From NCBI GenBank assembly GCA_030141605.1, contig JAQGDQ010000215.1, forward strand, positions 246,314-310,313: 64,000 nt of DNA. Direction: 5' to 3'. The translations under genes were made by a program, and so were the position numbers. Below the pieces are notes generated by a model. It saw nothing but the letters and a program-made list of their open reading frames with translations, was not told the origin of the DNA and ran no database searches. This document shows positions 1-19,321 of the stretch, piece by piece (position 1 is the stretch's first letter; each line of letters begins with the position of its first letter). The stretch comes from Tubiluchus corallicola (taxonomy: Eukaryota > Priapulida > Priapulimorpha > Priapulimorphida > Tubiluchidae).

Positions 1-1134
1 TTGTATTAAATCAACCTCGATTACTTTCATCTTTTATAATCTAGCTACGACCTGGCTATATTTATGTCTACGTGTATTGTGTAACTTCATGAAATACAGT
101 AAAACACGGTTTCCTGCAGTCAAGTCAACATCTGTAAAATTTCGGGAAACATATAATTTTCTACGACCACGCCTACATTTTTAAGTATTTTTATTACTCA
201 AGGCCTTTGCTTTGGAATACTCTCCCAAATTATATGAAGGACGCAGCATCTTTAGATACTTTCTAAAGATTTGCTAAAACTTATTTTTTGTGTATTGAAT
301 AGCCTAATGTCATATATAAGTTACTAATATTTATGTTGTTACTTGATTTAATTTGTAATTAACTTAATTTTGTGTTTCTTTTAATGCTAGTTATGATTGT
401 ATGTATTTACTACCTGATAATAATCTTATTGTGTTAGACATTCATAAACGCAGCCTGCTGTAATGTGTTTGCATAAGACATAAGTGATATGCATATACGT
501 TTGTCAGTAGCTGAGGGCTTTCTTGGAAAGCAGTGCTAAGCACTAAAGGAACTCACAAAATATTACTATAAATAAATAAGCATAGCTAAACATGATGTCA
601 TAAAACCTACAGATAGGGGAGACCCGGGTAAAGTGGATCACTGGGCAAAGCGGATTAAATGTATTTGCTTTTTTTCCGTAACGCGTCGCAGTCTACGCAC
701 TGTGTGATGTTAGGACATCATTTACGACCTCAACCTTTGCAAAGTTTGTCTAAGCGAGTTACACAAAAGAAAGTTTTTCACCTATTTGCTTGCGATTCTT
801 CACTTTTATATATCATGATGTTAAATTCCACTTAGTGGAGATTTATTCGATACCGTTTTTACATATGATGGATGGTTCATTGCTGCTTCATATCAATTTA
901 TTTTTGCAAAATAAACAAAATCGGTTTAAAAGATATTGTTAGTTATGTTGAGCTCAACCGCTCCGGGCAAAGCAGATCAGTTTTGACCGGGCAAATTGAA
1001 TCAGTGACCCGTTTTGCCCGAACCATCGTTTTTCATCTCTTGACAAATTATGTACAAGTTTATTTACGTACTAGGACAGTTAGATGAAGCAAAATACATG
1101 ATACATCCAAAAGAGCACAAAATCAATTACTTAC
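1..1134. other. tweety intron 2 / window edge, no exon seen
   Basis: I see no convincing exon on either strand. The stretch lies downstream of tweety exon 2 on the minus strand, so it is probably intron 2. The motif GGGCAAAG followed by GGATTA or AGATCA, and its complement TTTTGCCC, recur at about 628-660 and 962-1024. That suggests an eroded transposon, but I could not define its ends. The open frame at 872-1087 shows no family features. Confidence 0.4.
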
Positions 1135-4100
1135 CAACACAATATTCCTAAAATGACAAGAAAGACCTTGCGACATGTTACTTTTTTCTTCTTTTTGTCT
1201 GGCGTAGAACAACACTGGCACAAGACGAAGATAAACAATAGCAGATAGGTAAGAGCTAGCCATACTACAGGTATAAATCCCAGAATCATCAATGCCTGAA
1301 AATAACCAAACCATAATGTTCGCTGGGTTTACTCTTAAAGGACAAAAAAAGGGGTAGCTGAAGTAGATTTCAGAAAACTCGCCTTAAAATACTATAATAC
1401 TTTACAGCAATTTTATGCGTATATCGTACTCGCATTGAAAGGAATTTTTGTTTGTTTTCATTTAGAATCTCCCGCAATACTATTCCGAAGTCGCCATTAC
1501 ATGGCGTCACTATGCAAACGTAAATCAGGGGAAGAAACGGCTATGTTAAATTATGTCCCAAAAAACTTTCCGTGCAGATCTATATTACTTAATATTTCGC
1601 TTACCTGTAGAATGACTTATGTAACTAGAAAAGAAAATTATTAATTATCTAAAATGTTTTCACCAATTAGTAAAATGTCACCGACTCACACTCCAGGGTG
1701 CACCACTCACTAACCAAAAACGTATTTTTAATCTTATTGACAAGATACAGTAATTTAAAATTTTACCAGTTAGTGACGTGCGCGCTACGAATGCTCTGAT
1801 TATTTTTTCAAACTTTACAAAATGTTAACTAAACTTGTTTCAAATGACCTGTCGTCAAAATGCCTGCGTCTAACGGTCATCGCAGGAGTTTAAACTTACA
1901 TGTTTTATACAGCATTACTGACTGACGTCCTGTATGTAAAAAGGCACTATATAAGTGATATAAAATTTCAAGACGAATTTTTTAAGCTTTATGTATATGG
2001 AGGATTTTCTTGTGCTTTAAACAACTAAATTATTATTCTAGTATTAAATTTATTTTATCTGGTTTACTAAAAGCATAACCTAAACGCTTTACGCAATCAA
2101 TGAAATTCATGTTTGGAATTGAACGTGCAGTTTTGTTATATGGCCGGCAAACCAAACAAATCTAAATGGTATTGACGTGTAGCCACGTTTTCGTTTTAGT
2201 TTGCAAATTCGCAACAAAGCGTTACAGAAAAAGGCTTTGAAGCAGGGCAAAACAAACGACACACTGGGTTTAATTTGAAACTAAATTCGATTTCGACCCT
2301 TGTAAATTTGATGCGTTAGCTTAAAAGAAGACCGGACGATTGTTTAGACTCACTCTCATTTTAATTTACAGTCCAAAATATATATTTCTTGCCTATAAAA
2401 GTTAACAATTGTTCCTTATATTTGAATAATTAGCTTGCAAAGTTAATTAACGGCAATCGAACACAGCTATTGCTTACGTCAGAAACTAACCACAGTTTGT
2501 GCAATGGCAGACGTCTTCCCTGGTGCGCCAGGCACATTTGTATAAGCGTTACAGTACTGCTGAAACGCATGATGTCACGAAAAATGGGGCACGTCATATG
2601 ACGTCATGAAACTAACACAGCAGTTCATGATCAGGGTTATCACGGTACCGTCTTCTATTTATCGGCCACGCGCATGTGACAAAAAGGCGTCGTTGCCAAT
2701 CTTAGTAGATTCACAGAGCCGCCCGTAGCTTTGAAAGTTTAACGAAAGTTGAGTATCCCAGGTAATTATTATTTAGTCTAAGCTTTGATTTAAAATAAGC
2801 TATTGTAGTTTTCAATATTTTAGAGCATTCTTTATTCTGAACTCGTGTATACACAATCATCCGGTTTTCCTTTAACTTAGCAATTCAATATTCTAAAATT
2901 AGTAGCTGATTTTTCAACGTGAGCAGCTTTTTTTGGACGAATAAACTTTGTAATGAAGCCCTAAATTTCGGTTATTACTTTCAATGAGATCAATGCCAGT
3001 AAAATTAGGTGAACTTCAAGGAAGGATAACCTTTCTTTAGAACTGACAGATAAAAACTACGTTTTCTGAGCAAAACTATCTGTCAGTTGCATAGAAAGGC
3101 TGCACTTGCTTATATTTCTTCTAATTTTGCTGAAACGCTGGAAGATAATACTTCATTTGATTTAGCTTGGATGAGAGAGATTATAAATCAAATCAATTCA
3201 AATGAGTTTCCTTCTGAAAGCTTTAAAGTAAATCATGGGGCACAATTATCGATTCTCCACGGATAGTTGTGTGAAGGCTGAGATTAGAACAAATTACCAT
3301 TCGTCAAATTTGCATTCTGAAGAGCAAGAAGGCTCTCCGTACCGTGCTTGCTGGTCTTCAGAACTAGGCCTATATACTGACCCTGTTTTATTCGTGCAAG
3401 CAGTGAAGCCTTTACTCAGCTAGTGGCGTGATAATCACGGTACCATTAATAATAATTACAGACTACACGATAAGGCTCTGCCATAATTGCAGACATCTCC
3501 AGGGTATATGGTTCGCATCTTCTCTTACGTCAATAATTTATGATCAATTAAGTTGGCATTAGATTTTCAGGCAAGAGCGCGAGAAGCAAGATGAAACGTG
3601 ATATTGATACAAAGTAGGTTAAATTAATAATATTTTATTATAAATCGCTTTATACTACTTAACAGAAACGATATTGACTAAAACGTCATATATTGAAGTA
3701 CTAATACTGCTAGTCTAATGGCACAGATAAAGATGGCTTGCTAAAGATTTTGCTTTATTGCGTACTAACAGTTCTAAATCTCAATGTTGACTGCTCTAAT
3801 TTGGCGTCATGCTTTGAGCAACATGATTTAATATAATGTAATGGATTAAAATGCAACATTTATTTTAAGTCGTATTTAGAATTTACAAACAATAGCTGTG
3901 GGCAGCTACTTTATGACTAATTTAGCTCAGATTTTTTTACTCAACTAAAACTATTGAACTGCATCAACAATGTCATTTATTAATCAGTATACATGCTTTG
4001 TCACATAACTCATTTCACACAACGATCATTTCCTTGAAGGAATGTTTCTGATTCACCAGTTCAGTGTTCATTGTTTTGGTCCGTCGCAATAGGTAAGCCA

Positions 4101-7100
4101 TAACGTTGAGTGCTAGATCCCGGCCTGCAGAAAGCAGAAATGCACAAAATAGCTGCAACAAGAGACCGCTTCTCAAACCTTGCAGTTGCAGCTGCAACAA
4201 GAGACCGCTTCTCAAGCCTTGCAGTTGCAGCTCCAACAAGAGACCACTTCTCAAGTTGCAGCTGCAACAAGAGATCGCTTCTCAAGCCTTGCAGTTGCAG
4301 CTCCAACAAGAGACCGCTTCTCAAGCCTTGCAGTTGCAGCTCCAACAAGAGACCACTTCTCAAGTTGCAGCTGCAACAAGAGACCGCTTCTCAAGCCTTG
4401 CAGTTGCAGCTCCAGCAAGAGACCACTTCTCAAGTTGCAGCTGCAACAAGAGACCGCTTCTCAAGCCTTGCAGTTGCAGCTGTAACAAAAGGCCAACTTT
4501 CAAGCCCTACAGTTGGCAGCTATAACAAAATCCGCTTCTCAAGCCTTGCAGTTGCAACTGAAACAAAAGGCCGCTTCTCAAGCCTTGCAGTTGCAGCTCA
4601 GCTATTACAAGTTTACATAAATTTCTACGATTAGCAGGCTCTTCATGCGTTACCTACATACAAACTTCATTCAAAGTCGGTTTTACAACAACAAACATTT
4701 TGTACAAGTCTTTACAGAAAAATACCCACTATCGTGCGGTATGTATAATGGGGAACGTCATCCACAGGTATCTTCAGGTTTTGAATGAACTTACTAAACT
4801 ACAATGGTAACGTTGAAGAAGACAAAGAATCAGGGAAGCCTAGCGATCATTTTGACTTATGCTGGTATTACTTGAGACTAAAAGTATCAGATTGGTTACT
4901 TTACAACACGACAGCATATATAGATTACTTTACAACATGACAGCATATATAGATTACTTTAAAACATTACAGCATATATAGGTTACTATACAACATGACA
5001 ACATATATAGATTACTTTACAATATGACAGCATAATAGTTACTTACAACAGGATAGCATATATAAATTACAACATGACCGAACATATAGATTACTTCATA
5101 ACACGACAGCATAACAGATTCCTTTACAACATGATAGCATATATAGATTATTTTACAACATGACAGCATATATAGATTATTTTACAACATCACAGCATAT
5201 ATAGATTACTTTACAACATGACAGCATAACGGATTACTTTACAACATGACAGCATAACAGATTACTTTACAACATGACAGCATATATAGACTACTTTGCA
5301 ACATGACAGCATACTAGCTTACTTATAACAGGACAACATATATAAATTACTCTACAACATGACTGAATATATAGATTACTTTACAATATGACAGAATATG
5401 TAGATTACTTTACAACATGACAACATATATAGATTACTTTACAACATGACAGCATAACAGATTACTTTACAACATGACAACATATATAGATTATTTTACA
5501 ACATGACAGCATAACGGATTACTTTACAACATGACAACATATATAGATTACCGTACAACATGACAGCATAACAGATTACTTTACAATATGACAGCATAAC
5601 GGATTACTTTACAACATGACAGCATAACAGATTACTTTACAACATGACAACATATGTAGATTACTTTACAACATGACAGCATAACGGATTACTTTACAAC
5701 ATGACAACATAACAGATTACTTAACAACATGACAGCATACTACATTACTACTAACAGGACAACATATATAGATTACTCTACAACATGACCGAATATATAG
5801 ATTACTTTACAATATGACAGAATATATAGATTACATTACTGCATTACAGCAATATATAGACTACTTTACAATACGACAGCATGTAAAGGTTACTTTACAA
5901 CGTGACTGTCAGCATAGGTATTTTGAGTAACTATAGTATGTTCAGGATAATAATAAATTACTACGAAGCTTGAAAATCTTCATGTACATTTATGTACAAA
6001 GGTTTAGCCGCTGAGAATTAGGTGAAATCAGAGAGGCGGATGGCAGTGCAATTCAAGGATTCTCGGGAGAAACAATTTAACAACCAGCGACGCTTTTCAT
6101 TACAGCTCTGCGCGTATCAATTTGAGAAGCCCATCTCGTATAATCCAGCGGCTGTTATAGCCGAGGAGGAAGAGGCTGCGAGGTTGGGAAGAGGATGAGT
6201 CATTAACCTGATCAATTCGTTTTCACGACGTGACTTCGCTACACAGACGACATTCAGGGAGTCATCACACAGCTCTTCCTGTTGTTGTAAAATAATGACA
6301 TGGCAAACGCCTCACGGCTGACAGAACAAAACTGAGCAAAGAGGCCATTGCTCAGTCAGATCTATTGTCTGCCCAGCAAAAATCACATATATAGCGTTAA
6401 GTGAAAAGGTTTTTGAATAAAACCTGCATTGCAGCAGAGTAGCAACTTCCATTGAGGAACGTGTATACATGGTACAAATTCGGGGGTTAGCCATAAACAG
6501 CTTTTTAGCATGCGCAGAGCATAATCCTTGAGTACCAAATAACCAAGCCTTTGAGTGCCAGACATCTTGTATGAGCCAAATAACAGTTAAATAGGTTAGA
6601 ATTCACAGCTAAATTACTCTGTTAATTTCTCAAAATAATAACAACACGGCATGTTGCAATTTTTATTAAGTGGCTAATTTATTGTTATTTATTACCATTT
6701 AATAAACTTGTGGTTATCTTCAAATCTGGTAGCAGTAAACATGTGTGTGAACACCATATGTTAACAGATCTTGCTTATAAAGCATGCTTGTGCCCTTACT
6801 ATTTTATTCCATTCTATCATTTTCATTAGAATTAAAAAGCGTACCACTTCAATAACTGATTAACCCGTTTTCTCTGCAAAAAAAGCATCATATTACTTGA
6901 GTTCTTAGAAAAACTGGGTACCACGTATAAAAATATAATATCCGAAGTTTTTTTATACAGTAATTGTCGGTAAAACAATCTGAGATATAACAACGCAGAT
7001 TACCTCTAGAGCTGTAATTAGAATGCTGTTATATTGTGCGCACCTAGCAACATTGTTATTCGCGGAAAATGTCAGGCAGGCCATAAAAAGCCATTAGACA

Positions 7101-9478
7101 GATTAAATAAAAACACGAGAGCAACAGACCGGTGAAAAACAACACTGGATAATGGCTACCGTGGTATTTATACGCATTACAAGGTAGATCATGAATGACT
7201 AGTCTTTTTCATTCAAATCTACCTAACCAAAAGCCAGTGGCAATGATATACTGTAGTAATGAACGACAACAACTTATTGTTAACGTTATTCTTGTTCAAA
7301 GACAGTAAGCTAATGAACTGAAAACAGGGGAACTGGTATAAATTTAGAATTAATAGATTCGAGGGAAAAAACTTGTGTTCATAAGCAACCATACTGCATC
7401 TGGGAATGTTCCAGTAAAAATATGAAAGCAGCAAAAAAAGGATGCCACGGCCAAACTATCTACGTTTAGGAACCAAAGACGAGACGTCCTTTCAAGTGGA
7501 ACAAAAATGTTTTGATGTTTTGCACCAAAGTTTTAATTATGATATCATAAGAAGAAAATAATGGAATCTTTTGAAGACTGCCACACTGATGTTATTTACG
7601 CTTATTAATGAACATCAAAAATTTTAGGTCATTTGCTTAGATTTTTCCATTTCCGAAAATACAGAAGTTTTGAATGAATGAGTCAATGAAATAAATGTCG
7701 GAAAAAATTTCGTTTGCCACTAATGTTAGAATTTACAGTAAGTGCTCTACGTGTCTACAATTTTCAATTCAAGCTAAACGATGCCATTTCTTTCAACAGG
7801 TAATACGGTTTTTCATTTCTTTATGGGATACTTCATTCCAACACTCAATAGTTTTGCCTTTATATATCTGCATCAAATGGCTTTCTGCAGCCAGTATACG
7901 CTTTCTCTTAATGCTGGACACAACAGTCCAGAGGATTAAGTGCCTTTTTTCATGACAACAAATCTCTATCACTGCTTTATTCTTTTGATGAAAACCATGA
8001 TGTAAGCTGGTTGTTACTTATTGTTATTGTTTACTGTTAGAAGTAATATAGTTGAAAAATCAGGAATTTAAATTTAATTTAAGTTTAAGCTACTTTAAAT
8101 TTTGTGCTTCCTGCAACATTGCATTTTCTTATTTACCACGTTCTCATGCGACTATAAACACAAGCTGACAAATTTCTATGAAAGATAATTTAACTAAAAG
8201 CAAAATCCGCAAACTGATAACTGATAAATATTGTGTACAAGGAGTACTAAAGCAACTAACATCACTGACTAAGTGACCATAGTTAACCTGCTTTCGATAC
8301 ATTACATTAAGTGGCGGCTCGTAGCTGAAATTAGTGGGGGTGCTGCAAAATTAAAAATTTTTAGCCATTGTTTTAATGCTGTGTAAAACGAAACAAACAT
8401 ATGTAATTATAATGTTGTAATTGTAATTGTAAATAAACAAACTAATTTAAACATAACCTTGATAAACTCCCAAACAAAAAATATTGTTTTTTACAAATAG
8501 CCTAAATTGTCGCAGTTCAAGAATATGCCGATACACGGCTTTTAAACACATGACAACTGACAACACGTGCTGCAGTGTGCGACAGTACTCTTTCTACCTA
8601 AAGTACAGCATCTTATCTCAGACATATGCGCATGGCCGCATGCGCATAGCAGCCAAACACCGCACTGCTTGGGCTGTGGAGCAAATTGTACTTCCTTCAC
8701 GTGCTCCAGTTCCGCACAAGTATAAAGAAAGAACTAAAGAAAAAATATTATTATATTGAATATTATCGATAATAATGAGTGAAAACAGTGGGTGCAGCAG
8801 TACCACAGTACCTATATACGAGCCGCCACCTATTACATTATACTGTATCCTGCAAGTTTACAATGAAAAACATCCGAAACATACTTACTAAGTTTTGTAA
8901 CTGATATATTACCACTTATAACAAGACGCACTGTGCTGTTTATACTCATTTTAATTATGATATAGTATTAGGAAAAAATATTACTAAATACTTTAGACTT
9001 TTTCATATTTTTTAATATTATTATTTTATATCTGGCATAGTTTGAATATACTATTATTATATAAACCTAAATAACTTGTTATTTAGTACACCTGAGATTT
9101 AGAACTGACATCGGCGTCAGTAATAAGTTAAATCATTATACTAGACCTAGCTGCCTAATAATCGATATTAAACGATGGGACATGTCTTGGTTAAATACTC
9201 ACCCAGTGAGCAAATTACTAGTACAGTGTACTACGTTTAATTTACCAAATATATATTAGTTATTACTTATTAGGTCTATACAATAATTACAGTTCATGTA
9301 TCAATTAGCATAGGCTCACATGTACCTGTGTATACGATGGATCACTCAAATCGAAAGTCGCATTGGTAAATTGAAATGACAAGTCGATGTGTGGAAACTG
9401 GTGGAATAAATCGACTAACCAAGACTTTTCATAAGTCATTGACTCAATATCAGTAACGGCAATATCCTCAGTAGACAT
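1135..9478 (-). CDS. TTYH: tweety homolog (TTYH), 5' part, exons 1 and 2
   Basis: Two coding exons on the minus strand: exon 1 at 9478-9326 (51 codons, start MSTEDIAV) and exon 2 at 1295-1135 (53 codons plus 2 nt). Exon 1 contains WLVDLFHQFPHIDL and later DPSYTQ. This is the conserved tweety N-terminus, where vertebrate members read W-V-x-L-L-H-x-x-P-H-x-D-L and then D-x-x-Y-Q. Exon 2 joins in phase 0 and encodes ALMILGFIPVVWLALTYLLL, the first membrane segment, then FVLCQCC and a lysine-rich turn, as expected of TM1 and the following cytosolic stretch. Splice sites are CAG|gtacat and ttttcag|GCA. Tweety proteins are five-pass membrane glycoproteins; chloride-channel activity has been reported and is disputed. 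TM2-TM5 lie beyond position 1 of the window. The first intron is about 8 kb, the largest in the window. An alternative start 18 codons upstream in the same frame fits the family less well. Confidence 0.82.
4131..4610. repeat. 39-bp minisatellite (31-bp variants)
   Basis: About a dozen head-to-tail copies of a unit built on CAACAAGAGACCGCTTCTC followed by AAGCCTTGCAGTTGCAGCT, with shorter 31-bp copies lacking the GCCTTGCA part. The array leaves several frames open on both strands (Q/L-rich, Leu-Gln-Leu-Gln). These have no codon bias, splice context or homology to suggest a protein. It lies in tweety intron 1. Confidence 0.9.
4889..5900. repeat. 28/29-bp AT-rich minisatellite, ~1 kb
   Basis: More than 30 degenerate copies of a unit with core ACAACATGACAGCATA, then either TATAGATTACTTT (29 bp) or ACAGATTACTTT (28 bp). 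The two length variants are interspersed, sometimes alternating, which suggests a higher-order pattern. It lies in tweety intron 1. Confidence 0.92.
8310..8832 (+). mobile_element. hAT-like MITE, family A, with 8-9 bp target duplication
   Basis: The left end reads AGTGGCGGCTCGTA and the right end TACGAGCCGCCACCT, an inverted repeat of about 14 bp. The flanking sequence ATTACATTA is present on both sides, as expected of hAT transposition with an 8-bp duplication. The interior has no transposase frame. Related copies are at 14529-15618 (opposite orientation) and 16547-17359. It sits in tweety intron 1. Confidence 0.8.
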
Positions 9479-10054
9479 TTTGAAAAGTAAACACACCAAA
9501 TTTAAATGTTTAGATACCAAATTCTGCTTCACACTGGCACCAAATAATTATTCTATATGTTCACAAAGCACTTTATAAATCCATGCCACCACTCCGATGC
9601 TACCTTTCCATTCAAAGCGTTCAGTCATTGACATTCACCGCAGACTTCACATAAAAACTCTCGTGTAGTATGAGATGTTGCGAGAACTTGAGCGGATGAA
9701 ACTAATTCATTCATATAGGGGAAAGGATGAAAATGCGTGCAAAAGTGCCAGACGTTCACTGTTTTTTTTACTAGTTTATTGTTAAACATTAGCACAATGA
9801 CACCACACAGTAGTAAGAATTTGACATATAAAAGAAATTAGACAATATTTGTTTGCATTTATTGTTACATATCCGTGCCTATGATTAGAACGCCCCTCAG
9901 ATTAGTTGGACTCCACAAAGTCAGTGTTTATTTGTTGACCAGTCAACTGTGATTATACACTACTGTACGTTTACTCACGTGTGTTTAAGTGTTCATTCAT
10001 TTGATCTCATGCAGAACAGCAAAAAACTTACTAATCTTTAATATTCCTTAGAAT
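9479..10054. promoter_or_regulatory. Divergent intergenic region between tweety and CRYM
   Basis: 576 bp separate the tweety start (minus) from the CRYM start (plus), so the two genes are head to head and must share or abut their promoters. I see no obvious TATA box at a convincing distance. Just before the CRYM ATG the sequence TTTAATATTCCTTAG looks like a 3' splice site, so the true CRYM promoter may lie further upstream. Confidence 0.4.
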
Positions 10055-16348
<6,294 letters not shown>

Positions 16349-16402
16349 ACTCGTGTGTATATCTGTAATACAAAACTTCTACAGTTGTGTGCCAGAATTT
16401 TT

Positions 16403-16408
16403 AATAAA
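16403..16408 (+). terminator. CRYM polyadenylation signal
   Basis: AATAAA, 55 bases after the CRYM stop codon and the first such hexamer downstream. The cleavage site itself cannot be read from sequence. Confidence 0.65.
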
Positions 16409-16546
16409 ATCATATAAGTATGTTATTAGGTAAGTACACTCTGTATTTTTGCGGCAATTGTGATAATACCTTAATTGAGTATTATAAATAGCTATTTTGT
16501 GTTTTTTCTTATTTTGATGATCGTAATTTTAATAATGGCAATGAGC

Positions 16547-17359
16547 CAGTTGTGGCTTGTGTATAGGTACTATGGAACTGCAGCACCCCCTATTTTCATA
16601 TTATCACAGCCCGTATATTATCGATAATATTCACTTTAGATGTAAGCATGGCTGCATGCGCACGACAAATAAACACACCACCATGCTGGGCTGTAAAGCA
16701 AACAGTATTACCCTCACGTGCTCTGGTATCACAAGCTGTAATAGTATAAAGAAAGAACTAAAGACCTATACTGTTTGCTTTTTACAGTCAAGTAGAGGTA
16801 TAATTTGTATAGTAAGTCTTTTTTCTTTAGATCTTTCTTTATACTTGTACGGAACTAGAGCACATGAGGATAGTACTCTTTCTGTCACAGTGCAGCACAG
16901 TGGCGTGTTTGGTTGATGTGTGCATGCGGCCATGCTCACATGCCTGAGATAACATGCTGCATGCGGCACTGCTAGCGTCTGCTGCTAGGTAGAGTAAGTA
17001 CTGTCGCTAACACAGTTTCAGTTGTCACGTGTTTACCGTGTATCCTCATATTTTTGGATGTGATAAAGTGTAGACTCAGCGTGTGTGCTTAAAATATAAA
17101 TAATTTAATCATAGCTGCCTTGCTTCCCGCAAGAAATAAGTTCTGTGACTGTAAGTGAACTTCAACAGCTTAATTTTTCACAGTTGTCTCTTCACGAAAA
17201 AGTTGCAGTTAAGAATTGCTTGAAATTTGCTTAAAATTACAATTACAAAGTACAACATTTACATTACATATATTAGTTACGTTTTACACAGTATTAAAAC
17301 AATGGGTAAAAATTTTCTGAAGCAGCAACAGCAGCAATTTTACCTAGGAGCCGCCACTG
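16547..17359 (-). mobile_element. hAT-like MITE family A, third copy
   Basis: The left end CAGTTGTGGCTTGTGTATAGG and right end GGAGCCGCCACTG are imperfect inverted repeats. The interior matches the 8310 copy in reverse orientation, including the AGTATAAAGAAAGAACTAAAG segment. It carries one unexpanded version of the 54-bp satellite monomer. It lies just past the CRYM polyadenylation signal. Confidence 0.72.
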
Positions 17360-19026
17360 GCAAAGACTTTTAAATATCTAAATCCTGTAAAGTTTACTGA
17401 GTTTACAAAGTCATACTGCAGTACTATTTTGTGAGTAAAGATTTAGGTGTTGTTCACAGATTGCGCAAGTCTTACCTCTCCTTTATAAAATTACTAAAAA
17501 ACCTGTTTAGCTAATGTTTGTCATCAGTATATTGAGAATTATATTATTTAGTATTATTGTCCAAGTCAGTAGATTTGTTCTTAATCAATAAGCCTAGAAA
17601 TAATGAAGTTGAATTCAAATCAAAATGTATTTAACTTCTGTTGTTGATTAATAGCATTATTAACCCAAAGTGTTTTTATCATTTCATAACAATTTTGACC
17701 TGTATTTCACATAAAATCTAAGTGCTATTTTTAGTTTAATCAAGATTGACACTATTTTGTTCATGTATATTCTTTTCTCTGGATTATATAGCAAATGTCA
17801 TAATTTTAAAATTACTAATGTTTCCTAAATTAAACTGATAACATTAATGCCCACCAGTGTCTAAACATCATTTTATCTATATTCGGTAAAGGATAGCAGA
17901 CTAGGTGACTTTATAGTCTTTTCGCTATCCTTTCTCTAGTTCTAGATCTATCTATACATTTTAACCATTCTTCAAAACTTATTAGAGATTCTTTTATTAA
18001 TCATGTTTCATTGTAACACTATAAAGAGATAAATAAAAAATTGAAATTGAAAAAAATCGAAAATTGAATTGAAATTGAAGTGTGTTTTCTTTCAACTTTT
18101 ATAATCAAGTGATGGATTTAACATTTTGTTTAGACTTATATTTTGTATATATGATGCATGTGATCATTGAGTGCAGTTTGTATCGCTAGGTTTTGTACTA
18201 TTGTTATTTTTATGGTTAAATAAATTATATCATTATGTTTTTCACTTTAATAAAGTTTATATGGGTTTGGTAAAGTTTGCTAAAGTTTATTTAATGGTCA
18301 AATAGTATATGAATTGTTAAAATAGTCTAACTTTGTAGTAAATAGGCCCTCATTATCCTGGACAAGGGCTTCTAAAATTCCGAGTGAGGAAGGTTATTAA
18401 TAATAAAAAATACAGTAAATCTGCAATTATTTGTTTTTGTTGTTATGAAGGTAGATCCTTTTTCATCCATTCTGCATTTGGTTGCTCAGCAACATCCCAT
18501 TAGCCCCACAGCCCACTGGCCTGTCAAATCTCATTTTCACTAAATATTGAACCTTATGGTGTACCAGTTTTTTCATCAAGTACTTCGTTTGCTTATTGGT
18601 TATTCAGCTGTGGTTGTGGGTCAAGATTATTTTTAATGAGATTACGTATACACCTCTATAATTGTAATTTGAAGTAATAGTAGCAAGTTAGCTAGTGGGA
18701 CAAGGCATGCTTCCCGTTAAAGCTAAGGATAAAAATTTTGTTGAGAGACTAAGTGGTAGAAAAATCACGATGTTGAGGGACTAAGTGGGTGAAAAATCAC
18801 GAGGTTGAGGGACTTTGGGCCTAAGAATGAAAAATATTTTTGAAAGAACAATGGGGTTTTTAAGACACCAGGGAGAAAAGTCCGGCTTCAGTGCTATGAA
18901 AGACTAAAAATTATATTTGCACTTTTGGTTTATGTTGCGCTATCCATGCTGCAATATTATCTGAGCTGTTAAAGGAAAGGCCAAGCCTTCTGGGAAGTTG
19001 GACTTATTTTACCGTTCATGCTTGGG

Positions 19027-19321
19027 CGCTCCCATTTTCAATGCCCATTCTTCTTCCAATGACGTCATTCGTCCTGAAGAAAAGTAGAAGCACTGTCATT
19101 CTTCACCAAAAATATAATAAGTTTTTACAAAATAATTAAATTACTAATTTTGTAATATTTTTTAGTGAACATTAGGTAAGTTGCAGAAGTTTCTGCTCCC
19201 ATTTTCAATGTCCATTCTTCCAATGACGTCATTCGTCCTGAAGAAAAGTAGCGTTTACAAAAAAAATTAGATGGACAATTTTGTAATATTTTTGCGTAAA
19301 CATTAGGTAAACTACAGAAGT
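19027..19321. repeat. Tandem duplication, ~150-bp unit
   Basis: Two adjacent copies of a segment starting GCTCCCATTTTCAATG, with CCAATGACGTCATTCGTCC in the middle and ending AACATTAGGTAA plus GCAGAAGTTT or ACAGAAGTTT. The first copy carries an extra ~35 bp. Both keep the palindromic TGACGTCA, which matches a CRE-type site. Confidence 0.8.

Noticed and set aside
4106-4634. Several overlapping Q/L- or S/A-rich open frames on both strands
   Set aside because: They are by-products of the 39-bp minisatellite: equally open on both strands, no start context or splice partners.
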